The position numbers and the translations under genes are program-made. Positions 13,901 through 26,200 of a stretch of 64,000 nucleotides of DNA are shown piece by piece (position 1 is the first letter of the stretch; every line of letters begins with the position of its first letter). Under the pieces are notes generated by a model. The model was not told where the DNA came from. It ran no database searches and saw only the letters and a list, made by a program, of their open reading frames with translations. Origin of the DNA: Aradus depressus (Eukaryota; Arthropoda; Insecta; Hemiptera; Aradidae); assembly GCA_963662175.1 (NCBI GenBank), contig OY759218.1:7804001-7868000 (forward strand). Direction: 5' to 3'.

Positions 13901-16900
13901 GACTCACAATCTTTTTCTTATGCCTGCTGATAAGATCAGGGTCCTGAGTATCCCATAACCATGAATAGCCTACAGAGGTTAGGATATTCCGGAGTTGAGT
14001 CACCCAGTTGTAGGCCGGTAGGTCTGAAGGCTGCTTGCTCAGGAACAGGAGACGTTCGTAACATAGTCTAGGGTACCTGTCGGCCGGCATCTCCAGTATT
14101 TTGCTCCACCAGCCCACTGCTCTTCCTATTACGATGGCACTAAGATTGTAGCTGTTAGTCTCTACTCTGACGAAGCTGTTTGGAGTTGACTTGGGAAGCT
14201 TCAGTACACTTTTGTAGTATCTTGTGAGCACCGTATCTAGTTTCTCCAGGTATTCTAAAGCCCATATTTCCGAGGAGTACAACAGAGTAGCCAGTGTGAC
14301 TGACTCCAGCAGTTTCTTCTTGGTGTCCCAACTGTCCGATCTTGCTGCCGCTAAAGTGTGGATGGTTACTCCTGTGGCTTTGTTCGCTTTGGAAATGTAG
14401 ACGTCTGCAGTTTCGCTAAATCTTCCTGTTTTTGAAAAAGGAATTCCTAGGTAAGTTTGTTTTTTTACCACTTCTATTATGTTTCCTTGGTAGTAGAATG
14501 GTGTTTGAAGTTTTTGGTTAGGACTTCTATGAAAAATGAGAATTTTTGATTTCTGGGTGTTGAGTTTTAGTAAGTTTTCTTTCAGGTAAGTGCTGAGATA
14601 ATTAAGTTTGTTCTGCAAATCTTTGGGAGTATCACTAAACATTACCAAATCGTCTGCATACATTAGGAATATAATGTCGTTTTTGCCATCGATATTTACT
14701 CCTCTGAAGCCATTTTCTTTAAATAATTTTTCTATGTCGAACAGGAACAAGTTAAATAGAGTGGGACTGATAGAATCTCCTTGCAGCACCCCTGTTTCTA
14801 CCTTGATATTCTTTGTTTGACCTGAAGGTGTGGAAACTGTTACATTTGCATTATTGTAAAAACGTTGAAGCACTGCTATAAACTTTTTACTCACTCCAAT
14901 GGATGATAGTTTATTCCATAAGATGTGGCGGTTTAGGGAGTGTTTTGACCATTTTCGCGAAGATGTATGTCTGTGTGTGTTGTGTATGTGATTGGAAAGT
15001 TGTGAGCGCTCTAAGAAATCATTGTAGTTATGGACTTAAAATTTGGAATGAAGAAGTCACATGTGCTGACTTGGATCTGATGAGATTTTGGCCGAAATCG
15101 GAAGAAAATAGATACCACTTTACTTCGGGGCCTAAGTACACTTTACAAGATACCAGTTATATTATGACCTAATCAAAAATCTTTTCAAATATAAGTTGCT
15201 GAGAATAATAAAAGGCACTTTTTATATTAAATACGATTTTTCGCAGGTAGCCCTGTTTGCTGCCGAAAACAATGCTGATGAAATGTTTTGAAACTTTTTT
15301 TCTAGACGTTTCCTTGATTTACCTAAAAACTGTTGATCCTATAGAATAAATGGCATCTTACCAAAAATGTTCCTTATTACATTTCCAATCGCTGTGTCCT
15401 CAGATTTGAGATAGGACCAATACGATCAAAATTATAGCGCAAGAAAGAATGTGTAATAAATTTCCATATTAAATATTTCTAAGTAATGTTGAAATTGCAT
15501 CACGTACAACGAATTATTATTATTTTTTAATATTGGTATTTTTATTTTTAAATTAACGATGTCGCCATTACAGGACTTTCTTATACCAACCACCCTTTTA
15601 TAGATCACTTTCTCCCCCCTCACAAATTCATTTCTTACTGTCATTACTGGTGAGTTTATGAAAGTCACATTGTTTCACTGGATATAAGTACTTGTATATT
15701 ATTAACATACAGACCCACAATTATGTCATATTCAATTTTGCAAGAAACAGATTTACTGATTATAATTATAATTTTACAGATTTTTATTTAGTTTTGAAGA
15801 TTTCTACAGAAAATTAGGGTGCACTATGGTAAGCCATCCAAGAACAAGTCGAAACAGGTCAACTCGCAGTTTAATCCGGGATAAGGATAAAGTTGTAAAA
15901 AATGAAATGAAACTTCCATCTAAGGTATATTTTTATAATTATAATATTATGGTAAAAAATACCCGGTATGGTGGAGTGCCTTACATGATTCCCAAATCAT
16001 CAAAATAACTTATTATGAAACATTTCAGTGGAATTTGCCAAAAAGGTCGTTCTTATAAGAAAAGAGGACGATCTCGTGATAGGTACAATATATGTGTGAA
16101 CTGCGCAAATTTCCAAAACCATTGATTCGATTGGCACCAAAATCAATAGGCCCTAAGTCCTAATGAGACAAAAACTTACTGAATACATTATTTTTATAGA
16201 GGTTATCGTGATCAAAAAAAAATTCACAGACGAGGCAGACACACAAGCACACGCGCCTTGCGGAAAATCTCATTTAATTTTATTTTGAGGACCTCTATGG
16301 TGGTGTGCTTTTGTGAGAGACTATCAACTGTTACTCTATAGTGAACAGTAGCGCACGTGCAATCTGAGCCCTTTCCAGGCCTATGTCCAACGTTTTATCT
16401 CTCATCGGCTAGACTCCCCGGATCGATACGTGTAGTTCCGTGCCTGTAGTTTTGGCTCTAGTAAAGGACCTGGCCTACCTTCTCAGTTCGATGGCACTTC
16501 GATTAGACTCTACCCTCCACAGTACATGTGAGTACCACTAATAGTTAATTTATGACAGTCCTTTACCACTCTGAACTTCGTTAAGTTGAACCCCCCTCCC
16601 CCCCCCCCCCCCCCCCCCCTCCTCCTTTTTATATCCTTCACAGTGTGTAATGGTAATATTTATTTAATATTTTGTTTTTAGGAGAAAATTGAGGCGTCAC
16701 CTGAGTATCCTCTGATTCCTTCTCCTGTACCACCTATAAAATTGGAAACGACTGATGAAGACCTGCAAATAGAGACCACTCCAACCCCCAAACTCTCCAG
16801 AGAAAAATCAGGAGTTCGGAAACTACCAGAACCGCCTGTTATCGAATCACCGCCAGCTCCAGAGGAACCTCCTGTAGTTGAAGAGGTCAACACTGAGGTA

Positions 16901-19900
16901 AAAGATGGCAAAAAAACTCGTATGAAAAAATCAAAAATCGAAAAAATGGAACAAACAATGAAAAAAATAGAAGAAAGAGAAGGGACTCTTAAAGAGACGA
17001 AGAGAAGGCTATTTACTCGGAGCAAAAGAGATAAGGAAAAAAGTGCAATAAAAACACTGATTACTCCAACTATCACTCGTCAAAAAAGGACTTTTAAAGA
17101 GAAAATAAAGGGTATTGTTGATCAGTTGAAACTCAAAACTTCGAAATATGCTGCTAGTGCTTTAGGTCTTCAAGATATCTCTGAAAAGGTATGCTTTCCC
17201 GTTTTCCAATGCAATTTATTCACTGGCGTCAAAAAAACAATTTATATATATATATATTACTTTTGGGCTGTTAATGGAGTTCTGAATTTATAATAATATA
17301 CGTTTCACAGCTATATTCTTCTCCCTTTTCTTTTTTGTTTTTTACAGCAGATTATAGCAGATATAGACGTTTCCGAAAGAACTCTTGCCATCAGTATCTA
17401 TAATTTATTTGGTAATCTTTATGTAAACAATTTTTGTTTATGTTGACCATTATATTCTTTTTTCAGAAACATATTTTAGGTCGACCTCTATGTTAAACCC
17501 TCAGTCTAGACTAGACACAGAGGTCGACTTTAAAATATGTTTCAGAAAAGAGAATATAATGGTCAACATAAACAAATATTGTTCACATAAAGATTAGCAA
17601 ATAAATTATAGATACTGATGGTGGGAGTCCTCCCGGAATCGTCTATAGGTATATTTACTAGGTTGTAGAAACCAAAAAATAAATGGGAGAAGAATATAGC
17701 TGTGAAAAGTTTATTATTAATAATATATATTAAAAATATGAATTGACCTTTGCTTAAAAACAACAAAAAAGAAGTAAGAAAAAAAAAAAAAGATTTCAAT
17801 TGATGGCGGCTCTATCGGGTCGAATTTTATTGTAACAAATACGATTTTATTTTATTTTTATTAATGATCCTTTTTTTTAATTGATTTTAGGTAGTTCAAC
17901 CTAAAAAAGTTAAAGAAGAGTCTGTAGTGCAGAAAATTAAAAAGGAAGAGGTGCTACCACCCATCCCACCAGGTTCCGAAGAGAAGAGAAAAGGAAGAAA
18001 ACGGAAAGAAAAATCTGAAATTATTGATGAGTAATGACGTTATTAATTCTTCCTAAATTACTTTTACTTCATAAGAAATTATGTGATTTAAAAATCGCAT
18101 ACTGACATGAAATTATTGTAGATATTGTAGACATTTTTATATATTATTTAATCGTAATTTCTTTTCGTATTTTGGGTAGGTTCATGTTTTCCGGTTATTC
18201 TTCCAAAGGTTTCTTCGTTCTGACAGTATTTCTAGTCGTTTCTGTACCCAATCTTTTGGTAACAGTGAACTTCTTGGATGGAATCGTCTCTGATTGAAGA
18301 GTTTAATGTCAGTTACCTCTTTGATGATACCATCCGTTAAATTGATCATTAAGTTCATACGATCAGATCAGTTTATCATGATTGAAATGATTTGTCAGAA
18401 TTGAAGTTAACCTCAAAACTGGAGAGAAGTTCAAACTGTAGTTTTGATTGTCCCAGTGGGTTTTCAGTTTTAGGTTCTTTAGGTAACCTTTTCAAATTGA
18501 ACTTTGGCGATGTACTCCTCCCAAACTTTATTATCCTTCTTAGTGGCTGCATCAGTTTGTTTACATTCTATTACGTGGGAGAATTTTGTAATAGTAGGGT
18601 AGAAAGTCATAATTATATATTTGTAACGATTAAACCGACACGGCAATTCTTTCTTGAATGTTTAAAAGTCTATTGACTAAGAATTTGTTAAGGATAAAAA
18701 AATATGCTTCTTACATTGGAAAAGAAATTATTATACATTTATTTATACGTATGCATTAAATAATTACAGTTATTGTATACATATGTACACACATTAATAA
18801 TACATATAACAGTACATCTAGAAATACCTATTAATATACTGTACATTAAATACCTCTAGTTTATACACCTAATAATTATAAGTTATAATTACTGTTACCA
18901 TTTTAAACTATATTACTACATACCTACCATTTTAAACTATATTACTACATACCTACCATTTTAAACTATATTACTACATACCTACCATTTTAAACTATAT
19001 TACTACATACCTACCATTTTAAACTATATTACTACATACCTACCATTTTAAACTATATTACTACATACCTACCATTTTAAACTATATTACTACATACCTA
19101 CCATTTTAAACTATATTACTACATACCTACTACAAATTAATAAAAAACTGAAACTCCTTTAACAACATAGTTTCTTTCAATTTTATTTGTTTGTTTAAAT
19201 TAATTTTTTTTTCTAAACATTATACTACTTTTGTTCATGATAAAGTGTATTAAAAGAAAAATATCATTTGGTTATTTTATACTTTATATTTGTTCTTATT
19301 CCATATCTCTAAATTATTTTTAATTAAATTTTTCTACATACATACTATGTATCTATGAACAGACAATGCCCCTACACAGAACATCTTCATGGGCATTCTG
19401 TATTTTTATTGCAATGATTAAGAATTATATATATATATATTGGTTTTGTAAATTAATGTATGTATGTAATTATTGTAATTAATTTGTACAGAAATTAAAA
19501 AATAAACAAAAAATAATTTTAAAAACACTATTATCACCGTGGCGAGACCTGCCCATGGACCTCAATGACGTCATTTGTTTGCACACGTATGCATCCTGTT
19601 ACTGTTGAATCTGTTCCTGTTACCTTGAATCTATACAACTAAAGCCATATGCTTCTAGTCGATACGTCTCCGGTAAAAGATTGATTATTAGTAAATGTTT
19701 TTGTTATAAAAATATATAAACTTAATATATATATATATTTTTTTTTTCTTATAGGACTAGGTTTAAGAAACACAATATTTGCATGTTTAATTTTATGTAA
19801 ATGTGTAACCTTTATTTCTACTCTTTTTAAGTCGATTTGATACGCTTCCCACTTATAAAACTGTCTCTGTTGGGGATAAACTGAAGGTTTATTATGGTCC

Positions 19901-22900
19901 GAAACACGATTTGAAAGTCACTTATGAAGCTAAGGTAAGCAACAAAATTTTCAATTTGTTTGAAATCGTATAACCCTTTGTTTTTTTTTTTTTATTCTAT
20001 GAGAAATGTCAATTAATAATCAGTTATAGTCCTTGGTGTGAAACTAAAAGCTGAAAACTTGCGGCAGCGAGTGGCCGAAGTGAGTAATTTTACTCTTCGT
20101 CTCAGAAACATTTCTTATGTTTCTCAAATAATAGCCTTTTCTCACTATTGATTGTTCCTATAGTTAATTATGAATATTACCATTTTTTTTTTCTTCTTAT
20201 ATCTATGGTATGTGAAAGTATTGTAATCGTGCGAAAATCCTAAATCGAGTTTTAAATGGTATGTCTCGTTTCAATGTCCCCGAATTCGTTTTGACCATTT
20301 TCCCGATGTCTGCATTTGTTGTATATGTTATTGAAATTTTTTAGCCCTTTAACGCAGAAACGATTGTTGCAATGAACTTGGAATCTGAAATGATGATGTC
20401 ACTTGTGCTAACTTAGATTTGATTAGATTTTGACCGAAATCGGACAAAAGTGAAGACCACTTTATTTCGGGGCCTAACAACATTTTATAATAACCGCTTA
20501 TATTTATTTACTAATCAAAACTAACAAATAGAAGTTGTGTAGAATACTAAGAGGCACATTGTATATGAAATAGAATTTTTGGAAGGCCGGTTTTATTATA
20601 TATATATCCCTGTTTGAAGTTCTGTGATATATTGTTTAATTGTGAGCAACCTTTAATCCGAAATTTTTTTAAGGTATTTAATAAGGTATAAAATAATAAA
20701 TAAGGTATTTAATTTACTCTAATTTTCATAAACACAATGAATAATTTATTGTTTCTTAACCTGACAAATAGAGTGTTTAAATAGAAAATTCTGTACAATT
20801 CCAAACCACATTTCAATTCTTTCTATGGTTTTTGTGGATAATTATTAATTGTTTTTGGTTATTTCTTTATGATATCAATTTATTTTTCCATAGATTTCTA
20901 ACTAATTAATTCATTTTAACTGAACTTCCCCTTGTTAACACCTTAGAAACACATATGTATTTAGTGATTAATTTTATTCCATTTAACTATATATCATTTA
21001 TCGTAGTCAATATTTTACATCACTAATTGAAATTTTTTTTTTTTTTATGATTTCAATTTATATCTTCATTGTTATTCATTTAGTTATTTTCAGTTTGTTA
21101 AATACACAAAGATCATTTTACGCATATCACATATAAAATCTTTAATTTTAGTCTTATTATTATTATTGAGAAAAAAAAAATTAAAAAAAAGGTAGTAAAT
21201 ATTTCAGAACAAACAAATTCCTAACTGTAAAGCCAGTCTTATCAAGTTTGTGACCTTGGACCTTGGGCTCTCGAAACTCCGCAGCGACCTCGGCATTATT
21301 TTTCTTCTTGTACATACCGTTTTCCTGGACCGGACCTAGGATCCTCCGCAGAACCTTTCTCTCAAATATCTCGAGGCTTCTCTCGTCTGCTCTGGTCATC
21401 GTCCAGGTCTCTGCCCCATAAGTCAGGACAGGCCTGACCAGAGTTTTTTAGAGCTTTCTTACCTACCTGATTCGCCTATAAAAACGGATCTGCAAACTTG
21501 TCTTAAGTTTATAACTAAACCTGACGATGGTTTAATGCCGAAACAGACAGTTTATAACTAAACCTGACGATGGTTTAATGCCGAAACAGACAGGTAGATT
21601 GTACATTTTTTTGTGGAGTAGACTATATCAAAAAATAAGAATGTTTTATTTATTTATTACAAGTTTTCACAATATGTTTGCGTTTCTGCTACTTAGAAAT
21701 TGTAAGATATTTATATATATTTTCAGGTTTTAAGTATTCGCCAAGAGAATAATGAGACCTTGTATTTAGTCCATTATTACGGATGGAACACGAGATATGA
21801 CGAATGGATAAAACACTCAAGAGTTGCTGATAATATGTCTTGGGTTCCGGGACGTCCATCTAGAAAATCACTCCAGGTAACATTAAGACACAATTATAAA
21901 ATCAAAATAAGTTCATAAATATGTATTGTATATACATATTTTAACAATTTATTTGCGATCTATATACAACAAATGAACAGAAAAAAAATTTGAACACTGC
22001 AAAAAATTGAATTTTTCACGTTTGGGTAGGTCGCGCCACTAAGTTAATATAGTATATTGTGTTGTTTTATTATAAATAGGTTGCATGAATTTTGTTCTTA
22101 TACTTATATACTATGTATTCTATTATAAACATTATTCTTTAGTTTAACTTTTTTTTTTTTTAATTTGTTTTACTATAATATTTTTTTCATTTTATTCGAT
22201 TATTGACAACTCAAGGATTTTCAGATGTTATGGGGTAATCTCACGTACCCTGAGGATTGTATAAATATGACAACCTAGCAAAGTTAGCAAGCTATGAAAA
22301 CACTCCTTGAGGGCTCCGGTAGCTTAGAGGTAGCGTGCTAGCCTACTGAGTTCAAGATCGCGGGTTTGAAACCTGGCTGAGAGGCCTTCAGTTTTTTTTT
22401 TGGGAAGTGTAAAAACCTTCAGCACTCCGTCCTTCGGATGGGACGTTAAGCGATGGTCCCGAGCCTGTGCGATGTAAGGTACTAGTTATAGACCCCTACC
22501 TTAGGTGAGTAAGTAAACCTATGTAGCCAAAATTTATGTTTCACAGAGCAGAATAGGGCTCGCGTTCACCAGAAAAAAAAGACAAGAACATAATGGACGC
22601 TACTCTTATTACGACACATCTAAACTGACGTCTAAAGAATTTCGAAATTTTGTTGTACAGGTACATAAAAACACACGAAGAAAAAATGCAGCTCTCAAAT
22701 TAGAAAATGAGGATTCTATTAAAATGGAATCTGAGTCTATGTATTGTGAATCATCGACAAGCGGGCTGCATGGCCCTACCAAGCACGACTCTCCTGAACC
22801 TCCACACTTCTTATCCATGAAACCAAAAGGAACCAGAACATCCACGAGGGCATTTAACAATAAACGAAGTAAGTGATAGATAAGTAAGGTATGTTATAGT

Positions 22901-23221
22901 ATGATTGTACCTTGTATGTACAATGCCTAGTCCATATGTACAATTCCATGAACGATATAAGGCCTTAGACCGTTTATGGAGTATTTACAGATTACATTAT
23001 TGGCTCAAGATGATTGTGACAGCTCGAGTTAACTTTTATTCCCAATTAGTTTTCATTAAAAGGTTCTTTCTTGTGAATTAGAGAATATTGGTTAATTTAT
23101 CGCAATAAATTATAATAGTTGGTAAGTATAATATTAACACTTTTTTTGGAACAATTTTACTCAGGCAACATGTGCAAACAACGATACATAGCCGTGCAAG
23201 CTATCTTGATTTAAAAAAATA

Positions 23222-23252
<31 letters not shown>

Positions 23253-26200
23253 ATATTCATTTTATTGTCATATTGTATGATAATAAATGTGATTTCGTTT
23301 TTAGGATTTTTTTTTTCCTAAATTGAAAATGTGAATATGGTTTAGCTGACTAACCTCCTATAAAGGTTGTTTTTAAGTTGTCCTAGTTTATTTTCATTGA
23401 GGCCTAAACCGGTCGTTGTTAAACCAATCAAAACTAACAACTTTTGTTTTCTCTCTTCATAACATTAAGATTAATTTATTTACTTTAGTTTTGAATATTT
23501 TAAGAATTAATTTCAAATTATTGGTTTTCTTTTCAGTTTTGACTAATTATGAAAACGATGCAGAAAGTGAAAGTGAAAATATTGAATTTAGTTCGTTTTC
23601 GAGAGCTAAATCATGTGATTTTACAGAAGTAAAAATTAGTCCAAACGAAAAAAGGGCCAGAAAACGTAAATCAAGTGAAGGTGATTCTTTGGAAATTCAG
23701 TCTAGTTGTAAATCTGAAGAAGTCATTAGCGGATTTAATAAAAAAATAAGGAAACGACTTGAACCAACTTATTTATCTGGTACATTAATGTCCAGTGTTG
23801 AGAAATGTGAGGATGACAAAAAAGTCTTTTCCAGAATCGAAGAGAATATTGGGAATAAAGATCTTGTCTCCTCAGAAGTTCAATTTAAAAATAAGTCATC
23901 CACTACCAAAGTATTATCCAAAGAAGATATTCCAAGTACTCTATTTGATAAAAATACTGTAGGTGTCACCGCCGAAAAGAAATTTAAGAAAGATTCAGTT
24001 ATCCTTGACTCTGAAGTTAAGAAAAAGTTACAACCAATTACACAGACAGTTAAAAAGGAAGATACCATTTCTCAATGTGCGGAGGAGAAAAAACTTGAGA
24101 AATCTGCGAAAGAGATTGGAAATGTAACTATAAGTGAGAAAAGAACTGCACTGCAAGGTTCTAGTGGCCAAAAAACTGTCCAAGAGATTTCAAATGTTTC
24201 AGCGAGTGGTGTAGAGTGGGAAATTATAAAAGATGTTTCAAAGGTCTCAGAAATTAAAGATAAAAAATTAGTGCACACCCCTGAACAAAAAGTGAAAAAT
24301 GAAAATGTTACTATCACCGAGGGGAAACCTAAACTACAGCTTGTTGAACTCCCACAGAAGAAAAATATCTTAATTTCTCCGTCATGTGATAGTAAGTTGC
24401 AATTTTCTGTTGAGTCTAGAATAAAACAAGATGTCCAAAGTGCAAATACCAAAAATAAAGCTGAACAGAAATTAATGAAAGAATGTGTGAACTTCTTACC
24501 ATTTGAAAGGAAGGCAGAGCAAAAAGCCAAAAAGGGCACGAATATCTCAACCATTGACATTAAAAATACATTAAATCCTGTTGTAGTGGAGAAAAGTAGA
24601 GAGGAAATAATGAACATTGTTGGATGTGCCATTATGACTAAGCCAAAGACGAGCGAAGATCAAAGAGAAAAGATAGAAATGTCAAATGATTTAACTTCGC
24701 CAATTGAGAAAGAAATATTGCCCCTTATTGAACAGAAATCTAAACAAGAAATTTTTAGTTCATCCACAATTGATAGTGTTATTGATTTGATGTCTGGAAA
24801 AAAAAGTGCGATTATTCCGATATCTGAAAATATGGATAAAGTTACACCTGGCGATGGAAATGAGAAAAAAGAGGAATCTATTGTTTCTTCCGCATCTGAC
24901 TATAAAAGTGTAACAACTATAGTTCAAAAAGATTTGGGAAATGCGGTTTCTAGTATTCCTGAATCATTCACATCTAATAGCGAATATAAATTGGAAAGTG
25001 GTGTTTCTTGTGACAAGAAAATTAAGGTATTATCCGCTGCGGAACTAAGAGACAAAATTGAAATGTCCAGCACTGCTCAAGTTGAAAGTATGCAACAAAT
25101 GTACTCTATGACGGAAGAGAAACCTAAGAATGATATTTCAGAGGTTTTAGTTTGCGAAAAAAAAAAATTACTACCTTATGAACCGAAGTTGAAAAAAAGG
25201 ATGTTGAGTGCGGATTATGTCAAAAAGAGTAAAGAATTATCGTCACCGTCTTACAAAAAAGACATCTTGAATCTCTCAGCTTCTGTAAGTAAAGATAAAT
25301 ATTTATCAGTTGTAGACAGAAAGTTCAAAGTGGAAGGAGTAGAAATTTCCGACATAGACAGCAAAAAGTTATCGCAGACAGCAAAACAAAAAGTTCAAGT
25401 CATGCCCACACGCGACAGTGATAATAAAAATAAATTACCGCAGTCTGGCAAACAGAAAATTGAAGACACTTTCGACTGTGATAACAAAAGTAAATTATCA
25501 AAGGTTCAACAGAAATTTGAAGATGCATTCGGCAATGACAGTAAACGGAAATTACCACAGACTGCTAAACAAAAAGACCAAGAGAGTTCCGACACTGATA
25601 TAAATAAATTATTGCCGGCCAAACAAAAAATTCAAGACACTTTGGATAGTAGCAGCAAATTACCGCAGACTACTAAACAGAAGGTACAAGACAATTTCGA
25701 AATTGACATTATAAATAAATTATCGCAGACCAATCAGAAAGTTCAAGACACTGTGGATAGTAGCAACAAAGGCAAATTATCACAGGCTGTTGAACTGAAA
25801 GTTCAACAAGACACTTTTGATTGTGATAGTAAAAATAAATCATCAGAAGTTGCTGAACAGAAAGTTCGAGACACTTTCGTCATTGATAATAAAAATAAAT
25901 CTCCAGAAACTGCTAAACAGGAAATTCAAGACACTATTGCGCGCAACAGTCACACTAAAGCTAAATTACCTCAGGCTGCTAAACAGAAAGCTCAAGACAC
26001 CTTTGATAGTAACACTATGGATAAATTACCGCAGGTTGGTAAGCAGGAAGTTCAAGACACTCTCGACAGTGACAGTAAAAATGCATTTTCTGAATGTTCT
26101 AAACAGAAAGACATCATTACTCCTGTTTCAGAATGTGAAAATAAAAAGAGTGCTTCCGAATTGAAAGAAGAATGTAGCAATACGAATAATTCCCCGCGTT

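Larger units (their letters stand above)
13205..15247. repeat. Older repeat split by the LINE at 13271-14941
   Basis: Left part 13205-13270 and right part 14942-15247 join into one sequence that aligns with 20212-20594 (shared: gaaatcgga, accactttacttcggggcc, gaccattttc). The LINE is absent from the sister copy. Confidence 0.75.

Noticed and set aside
16029..16082. Possible extra ARID4 exon (cag|tgg ... gatag|gtac) encoding [18 protein letters not shown] in one frame
   Set aside because: The preceding exon ends in phase 0, which would read into a stop after nine codons; the attractive basic frame is not reachable. Exon 15924 joins 16682 in frame without it.
17344..17412. Acceptor-like tttttacagcag with open sequence after it
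   Set aside because: It is the left arm of the 17302-17709 hairpin and has an inverted copy; the ARID4 frame continues correctly from 17188 to 17891.
23416..23536. Met-initiated extension upstream of the giant ARID4 exon
   Set aside because: Hydrophobic AT-rich intron translation before a clear tttcttttcag acceptor; the phase from exon 22868 fits a start at 23537.
24072..24632. 186-residue open frame on the minus strand
   Set aside because: Antisense shadow of the Lys/Glu-rich ARID4 exon.
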